Assembly (NCBI GenBank): GCA_963747335.1
Contig: CAVVEV010000003.1
Span: forward strand, 496,001-560,000
Direction: 5' to 3'
DNA length: 64,000 nucleotides
DNA from: Prado023 sp963747335
GTDB taxonomy: Bacteria; Actinomycetota; Actinomycetes; S36-B12; CAIYMF01
The translations under genes and the position numbers were made by a program. Below the pieces are notes generated by a model. It worked only from the letters and a program-made list of their open reading frames with translations. It searched no databases and was not told where the DNA came from. Below, in pieces: positions 35,929 through 44,411 of the stretch (its first letter is position 1; each line of letters starts with the position of its first letter).

Positions 35929-36950
35929 CGCAGTCCCGAATCCGCACTCCGCGGGTCGGGCGGCGGGTCGGACGGCGCAGTGTCGGACCGGATGTCGATC
36001 CGCCACCCAGTCAGGCGCGCGGCGAGGCGGGCGTTCTGCCCCTCCTTGCCGATGGCCAGGGAGAGCTGGTAGTCGGGAACGACCACCCGGGCCGAGCGGG
36101 TCTCGAGATCCACGACCTCCACGGACGAGACCCGGGCGGGTGACAGCGCGTTGCCGACCATCGTCGCAGGGTCGTCCGACCAGTCGACGATGTCGATCTT
36201 CTCGCCGTCGAGCTCGGCCATGACGTTGCGCACTCGCGAGCCCATCGGCCCGATGCACGCCCCCTTGGGGTTCAGGCCGGGGCGGTGGGAGCGCACGGCC
36301 ATCTTGGTGCGGTGCCCGGCCTCCCTGGCCAGGGCCACGATCTCCACCGATCCCTCGGCGATCTCCGGGACCTCGAGGGCGAACAGGGCCTTGACCAGCC
36401 CGGGGTGCGTGCGCGAGAGGACCACCTGCGTGCCCTTGGCGCTGCGGCGCGTCCCCACGACGAGGGCCTTCATCCGAGAGCCGTGCGGGTGCGCCTCGGT
36501 GGCGATCGCCTCCTGCGGGGGAAGCACGCCCTCCACCTTGCCCAGGTCGACGAACACGAGCCGCGGATCCTGGCCCTGCTGGACGACCCCGGACACCAGG
36601 TCGCCGATCTTGCCCTCGAAGTGGCCGTGGGTCACGTCGTCCTCGGCCTCACGCAGGCGCTGCACGAGGACCTGGCGGGCGGTGGTCGAGGCGACCCGGC
36701 CGAAGCCCTCCGGGGTGTCGTCGAACTCCCGTGGGATGAACCCCTCCTCGGTGCCCTCGGGGACGTCCTCGACGGCCCACACGGTGACGTGCCCGGTGTC
36801 GCGGTTCAGCTCCACCCTCGCCTGGGCGCTCGCGCCGGGCGTGTGGTGGTAGGCGACCAGCAGTGCCTGTTCGATCGAGTCGACCAGCAGGTCGACCGAG
36901 ATCTCCTTGTCCACCGCGACGGCGCGCAGTGCGGACATGTCGATGTCCAT
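35925..36950 (-). CDS. nusA: transcription termination/antitermination factor NusA
   Basis: NusA binds RNA polymerase and nascent RNA at pauses. The 341-residue protein has an N-terminal domain (DKEISVDLLVDSIEQALLVAY), an S1 domain (LVSGVVQQGQDPRLVFVDLG), and two KH domains (GACIGPMGSRVRNVMAEL with EKIDIVDWSDDP, and QLSLAIGKEGQNARLAARLT). It lacks the acidic C-terminal repeats of enterobacterial NusA, as usual for actinobacteria. ATG 36950 has GGAGGGAT in front and immediately follows rimP. Confidence 0.96.
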   Translation of the reverse strand: MDIDMSALRAVAVDKEISVDLLVDSIEQALLVAYHHTPGASAQARVELNRDTGHVTVWAVEDVPEGTEEGFIPREFDDTPEGFGRVASTTARQVLVQRLREAEDDVTHGHFEGKIGDLVSGVVQQGQDPRLVFVDLGKVEGVLPPQEAIATEAHPHGSRMKALVVGTRRSAKGTQVVLSRTHPGLVKALFALEVPEIAEGSVEIVALAREAGHRTKMAVRSHRPGLNPKGACIGPMGSRVRNVMAELDGEKIDIVDWSDDPATMVGNALSPARVSSVEVVDLETRSARVVVPDYQLSLAIGKEGQNARLAARLTGWRIDIRSDTAPSDPPPDPRSADSGLR

Positions 36951-36951
36951 G

Positions 36952-37503
36952 TCATCCCTCCTCGGGATCGGTGCCGACCGTGGGGTCGTCGCCGTCAGCG
37001 TCAGCGTCGTCGTCGAGGTCCGACTCGTCGAGTTCGACCTCCTCGATCCGGGTGAACTCCACCTGCACGACCGCACGCGCCACATCGGCGTAGCGGACCG
37101 TCGTCTCGGTGCCGTCCACCTCGAGTACCGCCTCGGACTCGTCCGCACTGAGCACCCGACCCACCAGCCCCTCGCCTGCCTTGGGGGTGACCTGCACCAG
37201 GCGACTGACGGCGCGGGTCCAGTGCCTCGGCAGTGTCAACGGTCTTTCCACACCGGGGGACGTGACCTCCAACACGAAGGCGGAGTTGCCCAGAACCGTC
37301 GAGTCATCCAGCGCACGGGAGATCTCGCGGCTGATGCTCGCGACGAGGTCGAGGGTGAGCCCCCCGGATCGGTGATCGACCACGACGCGCACGAGGCGGC
37401 GCTTGCCGGCCTGCCGGATCACGATGTCCTCGAGGTCGCAGTCCAGGCCCTCGACGATCGGTGCAGCAAGGGCCCGCAGCGCCTTGGCCTGGGATGCCGA
37501 CAT
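36952..37503 (-). CDS. rimP: ribosome maturation factor RimP
   Basis: RimP helps 30S assembly. The 183-residue protein has LVRVVVDHRSGGLTLD, the conserved VASISREISRALDD segment and LEVTSPGVERPLTLPRHW, and ends in a very acidic tail (DLDDDADADGDD). ATG 37503 has GGAGG 6-11 nt upstream. It is the first gene of the rimP-nusA-ylxR-infB block and divergent from the ferritin-like lipoprotein gene. Confidence 0.94.
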   Translation of the reverse strand: MSASQAKALRALAAPIVEGLDCDLEDIVIRQAGKRRLVRVVVDHRSGGLTLDLVASISREISRALDDSTVLGNSAFVLEVTSPGVERPLTLPRHWTRAVSRLVQVTPKAGEGLVGRVLSADESEAVLEVDGTETTVRYADVARAVVQVEFTRIEEVELDESDLDDDADADGDDPTVGTDPEEG

Positions 37504-37626
37504 CGCGCGCCTCCATGCTGTTGTGGGGATCCTGTTGTGGGCCTTGGTTGTGGGTGGCGCCATTCTACCCGGGGGTGGGACCAGGGATGTCGGGCTGCGA
37601 GTCTGCAGGATGCGAGGATTCCGCAG

Positions 37627-38277
37627 GTGGAGAGGCGGACGTTCCTGGTGCTCGGCGCGGCGGCCGTCGGCCTTGCAGGGTGCACCCGCGGGCCGGTCGA
37701 GCCCAACCCGCCGAGCGCGCCGGCTCCGTCGACCGTCCCGGCGGACCCGGACTCCCGGCTGCGTGACGAGGTCGCGGCATCGGAAGTCGCGCTGATCGCC
37801 GCCTACCGGTCGGCTATCGGGGCCAATCCTGAGCTTGCGGCGGATCTCGCGCCCTTCCTCGCGCACCACGAGCAGCACCTGGCGCGGGTCGCCCCGGGAG
37901 ACGAGGCGGGCGCTGGGCCGGCGGCGTCGCCATCGGGTTCCGATTCGGTGGCCACCACCCCCACGCCCGGTGCATCGCCATCGACGTCGGTGTCTGGCGC
38001 CCCCTCCGAATCCACGGCGGATTCTCGTCTGCCCTCCGGCTCCCCCGCCCCGACGACCCCGGCCGCCACGAGTGCGGAGGAGACGTCCGACGTGTCTGCC
38101 GAGGACGCCCTCGCTGGGCTGGCCGCAGCAGAGTCGGAGGCCCAGGCCCAGCGGGCGAGCGCCTGTGACGGCGCACAGGACCCGGCGCTCGCGCGCGACC
38201 TGTGCCTGATCGCTGCGAGCGAGGCTCAGCATGCAATCGCGCTCGAGGGCCTGGCCGGCCAGGAGCCTTCGTCATGA
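37627..38277 (+). CDS. Tat-type lipoprotein with ferritin-like (DUF4439-like) helices
   Basis: The 216-residue protein begins VERRTFLVLGAAAVGLAGC, with twin Arg, a hydrophobic core and a lipobox (LAGC, Cys at residue 19), the layout of a Tat-exported lipoprotein. Residues 45-90 form helices with HHEQHL, and residues about 155-216 form helices with SEAQHAIALE, resembling Glu/His metal ligands of ferritin-like bundles. An 80-residue Pro/Ser/Thr/Gly linker splits the two halves. It overlaps the next gene as ATGA. Iron binding is inferred from family resemblance only. Confidence 0.65.
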   Translation: MERRTFLVLGAAAVGLAGCTRGPVEPNPPSAPAPSTVPADPDSRLRDEVAASEVALIAAYRSAIGANPELAADLAPFLAHHEQHLARVAPGDEAGAGPAASPSGSDSVATTPTPGASPSTSVSGAPSESTADSRLPSGSPAPTTPAATSAEETSDVSAEDALAGLAAAESEAQAQRASACDGAQDPALARDLCLIAASEAQHAIALEGLAGQEPSS

Positions 38278-38690
38278 CCGGCGGATCCCCCTACCTCGAC
38301 GCGCTGCAGGCGGCACTCGCCGGCGAGCATGCGGCGGTGTGGGCCACAGGCCGGGCAGCTGGCGAGTTGGCGGGCGGTCGACGCGAGGCGGCGCGCAAGG
38401 AGCTGGACGTGCACCGCCGGGCGCGCGACGAGCTACGGCGCCAGGTGCGGGCTCTGGGGGCGGAACCGGTTCAGGCTGCGGTCGCGTACGTGGAGCCGTT
38501 CCCCGTTGAGGGGACGTCCGGCGGTCGCCGGCTGATGGCGCATGTGAACACGGCCCTCGCGGCCACGTACGCCGACGTCGCCGCGGCGAGCGAGCCGGCC
38601 GCCCGTCGCGAAGCGGTCGAGAGGTCCTCAGCGGCCGCCGTCCGAGCAGTCGAGTGGGGCGCCGAGCCAGAGGCGTTCCCGGGCCAGTGA
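38274..38690 (+). CDS. DUF4439 ferritin-like protein
   Basis: This 138-residue, mostly helical protein has Glu/His-containing segments LAGEHAAVWATGRAAG and LDVHRRARDELRRQV, fitting the cytoplasmic DUF4439 ferritin-like domain that sits beside rimP in actinobacteria. ATG 38274 overlaps the upstream lipoprotein stop, so the pair is co-translated. One member is predicted outside the membrane and one inside. Function is unknown. Confidence 0.72.
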   Translation: MTGGSPYLDALQAALAGEHAAVWATGRAAGELAGGRREAARKELDVHRRARDELRRQVRALGAEPVQAAVAYVEPFPVEGTSGGRRLMAHVNTALAATYADVAAASEPAARREAVERSSAAAVRAVEWGAEPEAFPGQ

Positions 38691-38933
38691 CGTCAAGTTG
38701 CGCTGCCCGTGCGACGTTTGGCCCTCCGAGATGCAGCGCAGGGACTCGTCACGCGAGGCGAGTGCAGCGCAACTCGAACGCCGGGGGCGGAGGGGGCCGA
38801 GGCCTCAGCGGCCCCACCTCCTCACGCGGGGGCTCCCCGGCATCAATTTGGGATGGAGTTGCTGATCTTGAGGCAACGTGCACCCAAGTTCGTGAGCTTC
38901 TGGGCCGTCGGGGCATCCTCGGGCGACGGCGGG
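38691..38933. other. intergenic region with an 11-bp inverted repeat and a GTTGC/GCAAC hairpin
   Basis: This 243-bp spacer between convergent genes holds AGTTGCGCTGC (38697-38707) and its exact complement GCAGCGCAACT (38764-38774), and GTTGC-n10-GCAAC near 38859-38878. No gene is supported. The second hairpin region resembles the pepP/truB spacer. Confidence 0.5.
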
Positions 38934-39941
38934 TCACTCCGTGAGGCCGACGCCCTCGCGTGCCAGGGCGACCAGGCGGGAGATCGCCCGGAAGTACTTC
39001 TTGCGGTAGCCGCCGCGCAGCATGTCGTCGCCGAAGACCCGGTCCAGGGGGACTCCGGCGGCGACCACCGGGATGTCGCGGTCGTAGAGCCGATCGGCGA
39101 GGACCACCAGCCGCAGCGCCGCTGCCTGGTCGGTCAGCTGGTGGACGCCGATGAGGTGGACGCGGTCGACGCCGTCGAGCAGGGCGCCGTACCGCGAGGG
39201 ATGCACGCGGGCCAGATGGGCCATGAGGTCGGGGAACGCGTCGAGCCAACCGTCGGCGACCGCGGCCACCACGGCGTCCTCGGGCAGGGGGGCTGGCGCC
39301 TCGGGCAGGCCGCGGTGGCGGTAGTCCTCGCCGTCGATCCGGTAGACGTCGAAGTGCGCGGACAGGCCCTGGATCTCGCGCAGGAAGTCGTCGGCGGCGA
39401 ACCGTCCCTCGCCCAGGCGGTCCGGCAGCGTGTTGGAGGTGGCCGCCAGGCGGACTCCCGCGTCGACGAGCCGGTTGAGCAGCGTGGACATCAGCACGGT
39501 GTCGCCCGGGTCGTCGAGCTCGAACTCGTCGATGCAGACCAGTCGGTGACCGGACAGCGCCTCGACCGTGCGGTGGAACCCGAGCGCCCCGACCAGGTGG
39601 GTGTACTCCACGAACGTGCCGAAGGCGCGCGGTTCCGGCGCCTCGTGCCACAGGGCGGCGAGCAGGTGGGTCTTGCCGACGCCGAACCCGCCGTCGAGAT
39701 AGATGCCGGCGCGCCCCTCGGGTGGCGCGGGGCGGCGCCACCACGACCGAGCCGTCGGGGTCGGGGAGTTCATCTGGGCGGCGAAGGCGTGCAGCCCTGC
39801 GACCGCCGCTGCCTGGGTGGGCTGGGCCGGGTCCGGCAGGTAGGTCGCGAACGACTCGGCGGCGAATCGCGGCGGGGGCACCAGCTCGGCGATCAGGCGG
39901 TCGGCCTCCACGTGCGGGACGCGGTCGACCAGTCGGGGCAT
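38934..39941 (-). CDS. zapE: AFG1-like ATPase / cell division protein ZapE
   Basis: This 335-residue AAA-type ATPase of the AFG1/ZapE family has Walker A GGFGVGKTH, Walker B LVCIDEFELDDPGD, sensor AATSNTLPD, and the family block RFAADDFLREI. ZapE in E. coli modulates the Z ring; actinobacterial roles are not established. ATG 39941 has no Shine-Dalgarno sequence; CAGGCT lies 6 nt upstream. Confidence 0.88.
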   Translation of the reverse strand: MPRLVDRVPHVEADRLIAELVPPPRFAAESFATYLPDPAQPTQAAAVAGLHAFAAQMNSPTPTARSWWRRPAPPEGRAGIYLDGGFGVGKTHLLAALWHEAPEPRAFGTFVEYTHLVGALGFHRTVEALSGHRLVCIDEFELDDPGDTVLMSTLLNRLVDAGVRLAATSNTLPDRLGEGRFAADDFLREIQGLSAHFDVYRIDGEDYRHRGLPEAPAPLPEDAVVAAVADGWLDAFPDLMAHLARVHPSRYGALLDGVDRVHLIGVHQLTDQAAALRLVVLADRLYDRDIPVVAAGVPLDRVFGDDMLRGGYRKKYFRAISRLVALAREGVGLTE

Positions 39942-40115
39942 GGTGGAAGCCTGCCAGACCCCATGATGGGGCGATGACCCCAGATGCCCCCGAGGTCCCG
40001 GACGCCTCTGCCGCACACGCTGCTTCCCCTGGTGAGTGGGAGCAGCCTCGCAACGCCTCCGCCCGGTACCGACCGGGACCCGCGATGGAAGCGATGACTG
40101 AGGTGACCCCGCGGT

Positions 40116-41255
40116 GTGCACCTGCCCCTGGGCGGGGGCGGCGACGTGGGTGAGCGCTTCAGCCTCGACCCGCCGATCGAGCCGATGCTGGCCAAGCCGA
40201 TCGCCGGTCTTCCCGACTCCGCCGATGGGTTGGCGTTCCAGCCGAAGTGGGACGGTTTCCGGGTCCTGGTCTACCGGCGCGGCGACGATGTCGTGGTCCA
40301 GGGACGGATGCGGGCCTCCGATGCCGCGGCGACCGGGTCATGGGACCTCTCCTACGCCTTCCCGGAGATGGTCGAGCGGGTCCGCGGAATGCGCGCCGAC
40401 GACGTGGTGCTCGACGGCGAGCTGGTGGTCATTCGGGACGGCCGGCTGGCCTTCGACGCCCTGCAGGGTCGGTTGCGCCCGCGCAAGGAGGAGGGCGGGT
40501 GGAAGATCGCACAGCTCGCCGCGGACTTCCCGACCTCATTCGTGGCGTTCGACCTCCTCGCGGTCGACGGGCGGGACATGCGGGGGGCACCTTTCGCCGA
40601 GCGCCGCGCGGCTCTCCTGCAGGTCATGGTCGGGGAAGCGCCACCGCTGTTCCTCACACCCCAGACGGACGGCCTCGATGTCGCCGCTCGCTGGTTCGCC
40701 GAACTGCCGGGCGCCGGTCTCGACGGGCTGATCGCCCGCCCGCTGGACGGCACCTACTCCCCGGGCAAGCGGACGCTGTTCAAGATCAAGCCGTCGCACA
40801 CCGTCGACGTGGTGTGCGCAGGATGGCGGCCGTACAAGCAGCCTGGGCCTGACGGTGCGGAGGTCGTGGGCTCGGTGCTGATCGGCCTGTACGACGAGGC
40901 GGGGGTGCTGCAGATGATCGGTGCGATGTCGGCCTTCCCGATGGCACAGCGCGTGGAGCTCGCGGCGCGGTTCGCCGACCTGACTGCCGGACCGGACCAT
41001 CCGTGGTTCGAGCCCGAGGGCCGTGCGCCGGGGATGCCCAGCCGCTGGTCGTCGGGACGCAGCAGTGCGTGGAACCCCCTGCGCCCGGAGCTGGTCGCCG
41101 AGGTCTCGTACAACCAGGTGGAGTCGGGCCGGTTGCGTCACCTCGCCTCTCTGGTCCGCTGGCGCCCGGACAAGGCGGCCGAGGACTGCACCATGGACGG
41201 CCTCGTCGCCCCGGAGCCGTTGGACATCCGCGAGGTACTCAGAGCGACCATCTGA
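40116..41255 (+). CDS. ligC: ATP-dependent DNA ligase, LigC type
   Basis: This 379-residue ligase has nucleotidyltransferase motif I PKWDGFR with the Lys that is adenylylated, motif III FVAFDLLAVDG, motif IV LDGLIARPLDG (Asp-Gly-x-x-x-Arg rather than Glu-x-x-x-x-Lys), and motif V LFKIKPSHTVD. An OB-fold domain follows. GTG 40116 has GAGGTGA at good distance; GTG 40146 is an alternative. No LigD nuclease or polymerase domain is fused. A LigD-like primase-polymerase lies 1.4 kb away on the other strand, so a double-strand-break or excision repair role is likely, although no Ku gene is in the window. Confidence 0.88.
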   Translation: MHLPLGGGGDVGERFSLDPPIEPMLAKPIAGLPDSADGLAFQPKWDGFRVLVYRRGDDVVVQGRMRASDAAATGSWDLSYAFPEMVERVRGMRADDVVLDGELVVIRDGRLAFDALQGRLRPRKEEGGWKIAQLAADFPTSFVAFDLLAVDGRDMRGAPFAERRAALLQVMVGEAPPLFLTPQTDGLDVAARWFAELPGAGLDGLIARPLDGTYSPGKRTLFKIKPSHTVDVVCAGWRPYKQPGPDGAEVVGSVLIGLYDEAGVLQMIGAMSAFPMAQRVELAARFADLTAGPDHPWFEPEGRAPGMPSRWSSGRSSAWNPLRPELVAEVSYNQVESGRLRHLASLVRWRPDKAAEDCTMDGLVAPEPLDIREVLRATI

Positions 41256-41350
41256 GTACGCTGTGAAGTGGCGCGAATATTCTGCATCTGTTCGAGGCCC
41301 GTGCAGAGATAGGTGGGATGTCAGACCCACCCACACCCACGGAGGACCTC

Positions 41351-41950
41351 ATGATCCGCAAGACCCTCGCCGGACTCACCGCCGCCGCCGCAATGGCCGG
41401 CTCCCTCGCCTTCGCAGTGCCCGCCCAGGCAGCTGACCCGATCGGAGATGGCGACCCTTACAACTTCGACATCGTCAACGCGGCTATCGCCGCGACAGAC
41501 GCTGATGTGATTCTCGGTGGGCTGGCCAGCTATACCGCCTTCCTTCCCAACGATCGGGCCTTCGAGGTCCTGGCCAAGAGCAGGGGGCTGCTGGGCAGTG
41601 ACTTCAGGTATGGAGCCACGGTCAATGAGCAGAAGGTCCTAGACGCCCTTGTTGGGGAACTCACGCTGCCCACGATCGAAGCGGTCCTGCTGTACCACGT
41701 CGTCACCGGCGAAACCATCACTGGTGAGGATGTGGTCTCCGGGAAGAGGATCAAGAGCTTGACCATGGCCAACGGGCAGGAGTTGAAGGTGTACGTCGTA
41801 TCGAAGAACGCACCGTTCATCGTGCTGGGCGATCAGGACGGGCGCTTCTTCAACGACTACGTCGTCAAGAGCAAGATCAACTTCGGCTACGAGCCGGGGG
41901 ACGCTGTTGTCGTCCACGGCATCAGCGACGTCCTCATCCCGAAGCTGTAG
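41351..41950 (+). CDS. secreted fasciclin (FAS1) domain protein
   Basis: The 199-residue protein has a signal peptide (MIRKTLAGLTAAAAMAGSLA, cleavage near AQA/AD) and a single FAS1 domain: YTAFLPNDRAFEVL is the conserved H1 block, and LLYHVVTGE and VVVHGISDVLIP the H2/YH block. FAS1 proteins mediate adhesion or matrix contact. ATG 41351 has GGAGG 7-11 nt upstream. There is no anchor, so it is probably released or loosely attached. Confidence 0.87.
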   Translation: MIRKTLAGLTAAAAMAGSLAFAVPAQAADPIGDGDPYNFDIVNAAIAATDADVILGGLASYTAFLPNDRAFEVLAKSRGLLGSDFRYGATVNEQKVLDALVGELTLPTIEAVLLYHVVTGETITGEDVVSGKRIKSLTMANGQELKVYVVSKNAPFIVLGDQDGRFFNDYVVKSKINFGYEPGDAVVVHGISDVLIPKL

Positions 41951-42234
41951 CTGACAGCCTCCATCGCCGGGGTCCTGACTCTCCAGGGCCCCGGCTTCGC
42001 TGTGCACAGGTGTTCCCCGCGACGTGCACGAGTGGTGGTAGACGCCGCCAGTCGGCAGCATTGGGACGGGAAGGCGGCGAGTCGCCACTCAAACACAAGC
42101 GATCGCACTGACCGGTTCACCCGATTCCTCCCGGTATCCTGTTTCATGTAGTCCCCCTGCCTCGGCGTGCCTTCCGCTCCCTGAGCGAACCCCGGGTGAC
42201 GATGGTGGGAACCGTCCAGACATCGAGGGGAATC
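41951..42234. other. intergenic region between the FAS1 and DUF2892 genes
   Basis: This 284-bp spacer contains the FAS1 gene terminator at 41966-41995. A TATCCT box at about 42134 is a weak -10 candidate for the next gene; I see no good -35. No gene is supported. Confidence 0.4.
41966..41995 (+). terminator. intrinsic terminator after the fasciclin gene
   Basis: Eleven-base-pair stem GCCGGGGTCCT/AGGGCCCCGGC with one mismatch and an 8-nt loop, 15 nt after the stop. Confidence 0.7.
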
Positions 42235-42594
42235 ATGCGCATCCCGTTCACCAGTGGTCCTGGAACCGTCGGCCGCGAGGATCGGCTCGTCCGTGGGTCC
42301 ATCGCCCTGAGCTTCCTCCTCCTGGTGGGGTTCGCCGTCGTGATGTCGGGTCAGTCCAATGTGATCAGCATCGTGTTCGCGGTGCTGGGCCTGTACTTCG
42401 CCGTGACCGCCGCCGTCGGCCGGGACCCGCTCTACGCGCACTTCGAGATCGACACCCGCACGGTTGCTCCGCAGGAGACCGAGCCGCAGGTGTACGAGCC
42501 CTGGCCGCCGCTCCAGCACCGCGTGGTGGATCTGCGGGACTCGGACACCGACCTCAACGCCGGGTCCGCGGGCAACTCCCTGATCGGCAGCTGA
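42235..42594 (+). CDS. DUF2892 family membrane protein
   Basis: This 119-residue protein has two membrane helices (IALSFLLLVGFAVVMSG, VISIVFAVLGLYFAVTAAVG) preceded by GREDRLVRGSIAL and followed by RDPLYAHFEIDTR, the DUF2892 pattern seen in rhodanese-linked membrane domains. A hydrophilic tail of about 45 residues follows. ATG 42235 has GAGGGGA upstream. Function is unknown. Confidence 0.72.
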   Translation: MRIPFTSGPGTVGREDRLVRGSIALSFLLLVGFAVVMSGQSNVISIVFAVLGLYFAVTAAVGRDPLYAHFEIDTRTVAPQETEPQVYEPWPPLQHRVVDLRDSDTDLNAGSAGNSLIGS

Positions 42595-42684
42595 AGCCCA
42601 GGATCTGCGGGCGTCTGGGTCATCGGGGCCTCTCGGCGCCGGCGCCGGTGACGTCCGGGCGCCCGGTTCGCAGCCGGGATCGGC

Positions 42685-43767
42685 TCAGGGCTCGTCGGTC
42701 TCCACCGTCCGTGCCCGGCTCGGCTGGACCCGCTTCGGCTCGCCGGGCATCTTCGGGTAGTCCGGCGGATAGGGCATGTCGTCCAGGCCCTCGTCACGGA
42801 CGTCGCGCTCATACCACTCGAGCACCGGGGTGAGGTCGTGGGCGACGTCGTCGATGTCGGCGTGCGGATCGCCGTGGGCAGCCAGTCGCGGCGGGACAGT
42901 GCGCAGCGTGAAGTCCAGGGGCGCGACGTCGGGCAGCTCCGCCCACGTGACGGGTGCGGACACCGTCGCGTCGGCCACTGCACGCAGCGACCACGCCGAG
43001 CGGATCGTCCGGTCGCGGGCGTTCTGGTTGTAGTCGACGAACACCGTCTGGCCGCGCTCCTCCTTCCACCACTTCGTGGTGACCCGGCCCGGCATCCGAC
43101 GCTCCAGCTCCCGCCCTATCGCGATGGCCGCGTGCCGCACCTCCGTGAACGTCCAGCGCGGAGCGATCCGCACGTAGATGTGGACCCCGCGCCCTCCCGA
43201 GGTCTTGGGGTATCCGACCCAGCCGAGCTCGTCGAGCATCCCTCGCAGCTCCAGGGCGACCGCTACCGAGTCGTCGAAGTCCGTGCCGGGCTGCGGGTCC
43301 AGGTCGATCCGCAGCTCATCGGGATGCTCCACGTCGTCGGCCCGCACCGGCCACGGGTGGAACGTGATCGTGCCCAGCTGCGCCGCCCAGACGATGGTCG
43401 CCGGCGAGTGCGGGCAGACCTCGTCGGCTGTGCGTCCCGAGGGGAAGGCGATGCGCGCGGTACGGACCCAGTCGGGCGCCCCGGTCGGCACGCGCTTCTG
43501 GTAGAACGCCTCGCCCTTGAACCCCTCGCGGGTGCTCAACCGGGCACCGGGTACGACCCCCCCGGGCCAGCGCTCCAGGGTCGTGGGCCGGTCCCTCAGG
43601 GCGCGCACCATGACCTCCCCCACGGCTGTGTAGTAGTCGATAACGTCGAGCTTGGTGATCGGTCCGCCCGGCGCTTGGGGGAAGTACGGCTTCACCGGGT
43701 TGCTCACCCGGATCTCATGCCCGTCGACCTCACGAACCACCGGTGCGCCGAATGCGTCCTTCGCCAT
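42685..43767 (-). CDS. LigD-type DNA primase-polymerase
   Basis: The 360-residue protein matches the archaeo-eukaryotic primase-like polymerase domain of bacterial LigD, which fills ends with ribonucleotides in non-homologous end joining. VSNPVKPYFP is the conserved N-terminal block. The metal-binding acidic residues lie in LRIDLDPQPG, PKTSGGRGVHIYVRI carries the catalytic His, and FVDYNQNARDRT and APVTWAELPD follow. No ligase or nuclease domain is attached. ATG 43767 has TAGCGT 7 nt upstream. With the nearby LigC it may form a split repair pair. Confidence 0.88.
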   Translation of the reverse strand: MAKDAFGAPVVREVDGHEIRVSNPVKPYFPQAPGGPITKLDVIDYYTAVGEVMVRALRDRPTTLERWPGGVVPGARLSTREGFKGEAFYQKRVPTGAPDWVRTARIAFPSGRTADEVCPHSPATIVWAAQLGTITFHPWPVRADDVEHPDELRIDLDPQPGTDFDDSVAVALELRGMLDELGWVGYPKTSGGRGVHIYVRIAPRWTFTEVRHAAIAIGRELERRMPGRVTTKWWKEERGQTVFVDYNQNARDRTIRSAWSLRAVADATVSAPVTWAELPDVAPLDFTLRTVPPRLAAHGDPHADIDDVAHDLTPVLEWYERDVRDEGLDDMPYPPDYPKMPGEPKRVQPSRARTVETDEP

Positions 43768-43774
43768 CCCGCGA

Positions 43775-43780
43775 ACGCTA
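43775..43780 (-). promoter_or_regulatory. -10-like box for the leaderless primase-polymerase gene
   Basis: TAGCGT on the minus strand lies 7 nt before ATG 43767; no ribosome binding site is present. Confidence 0.45.
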
Positions 43781-43827
43781 TCGCGTCCTACGCTGCGAAC
43801 GCCCCGCCCATGCGTTCCGATCCTCGA

Positions 43828-43895
43828 CAGACCCTCCCGACAGGGGCGCACCCTCTCCGCCGGGCTGGAGGCTGTGAACCGCTCCGGAGGGTCTG
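43828..43895. repeat. 10-bp inverted repeat in the primase-polymerase/msrB spacer
   Basis: CAGACCCTCC (43828-43837) and GGAGGGTCTG (43886-43895) are exact complements within the 203-bp divergent spacer; a further GGGCGCA/TGCGCCC pair lies inside and beside it. It may be a regulatory or cruciform-forming element. Confidence 0.35.
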
Positions 43896-43958
43896 CGCCC
43901 GGGTGAGGCGGCGGTGCGGGCAGTGGGCGTTCCGGTTTCGCGATGGCCGTCGCGCGCT

Positions 43959-43964
43959 TACCGT
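43959..43964 (+). promoter_or_regulatory. -10-like box for leaderless msrB
   Basis: TACCGT lies 6 nt before ATG 43971, without a Shine-Dalgarno sequence. Confidence 0.4.
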
Positions 43965-43970
43965 GGACGC

Positions 43971-44411
43971 ATGGGTCACCACGTCTCCACCACACGTCCA
44001 GACGGCACGCCGTACGAGGTCTCGCTCACCGAGGAGGAGTGGGCCGCGCGGCTCACCGCCGAGGAGCGCACGGTCCTGCGCGAGGGTGGGACGGAACGGC
44101 CCTTCGTCGGCGAGTACACCGACACGAAGCAGGTCGGCGTCTACTCGTGCCGCGCGTGCGACGCGGAGCTGTTCCGCAGCGAGACGAAGTTCGACTCGCA
44201 CTGCGGCTGGCCGTCGTTCTTCTCCCCACTGGCCGGGGACGCGATCATCGAGATCGAGGACCGGTCGATGGGCATGACGCGCACGGAGGTCCGTTGCGCC
44301 GCCTGCGGATCGCACCTCGGCCATGTGTTCGCCGGGGAGGGCTACGGAACCCCGACAGACCTGCGCTACTGCATCAACTCGATCAGCCTGCGCCTCACTA
44401 CGGCCGAGTGA
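43971..44411 (+). CDS. msrB: peptide-methionine (R)-S-oxide reductase
   Basis: MsrB repairs oxidised methionine (R-sulfoxide). The 146-residue enzyme has both zinc CxxC pairs (SCRACDAELF and RCAACGSHLG), the GWPSFF block, HVFAGEG, and the catalytic Cys in RYCINSISL. The stop overlaps the convergent GNAT gene by 14 bp. Confidence 0.95.
   Translation: MGHHVSTTRPDGTPYEVSLTEEEWAARLTAEERTVLREGGTERPFVGEYTDTKQVGVYSCRACDAELFRSETKFDSHCGWPSFFSPLAGDAIIEIEDRSMGMTRTEVRCAACGSHLGHVFAGEGYGTPTDLRYCINSISLRLTTAE

Noticed and set aside
39974..40153. 59-codon frame before ligC, with a CATGAT box 6 nt upstream of its ATG
   Set aside because: It resembles no family, overlaps the likely ligC start and has Pro/Arg-rich composition; kept only as a weak possibility.
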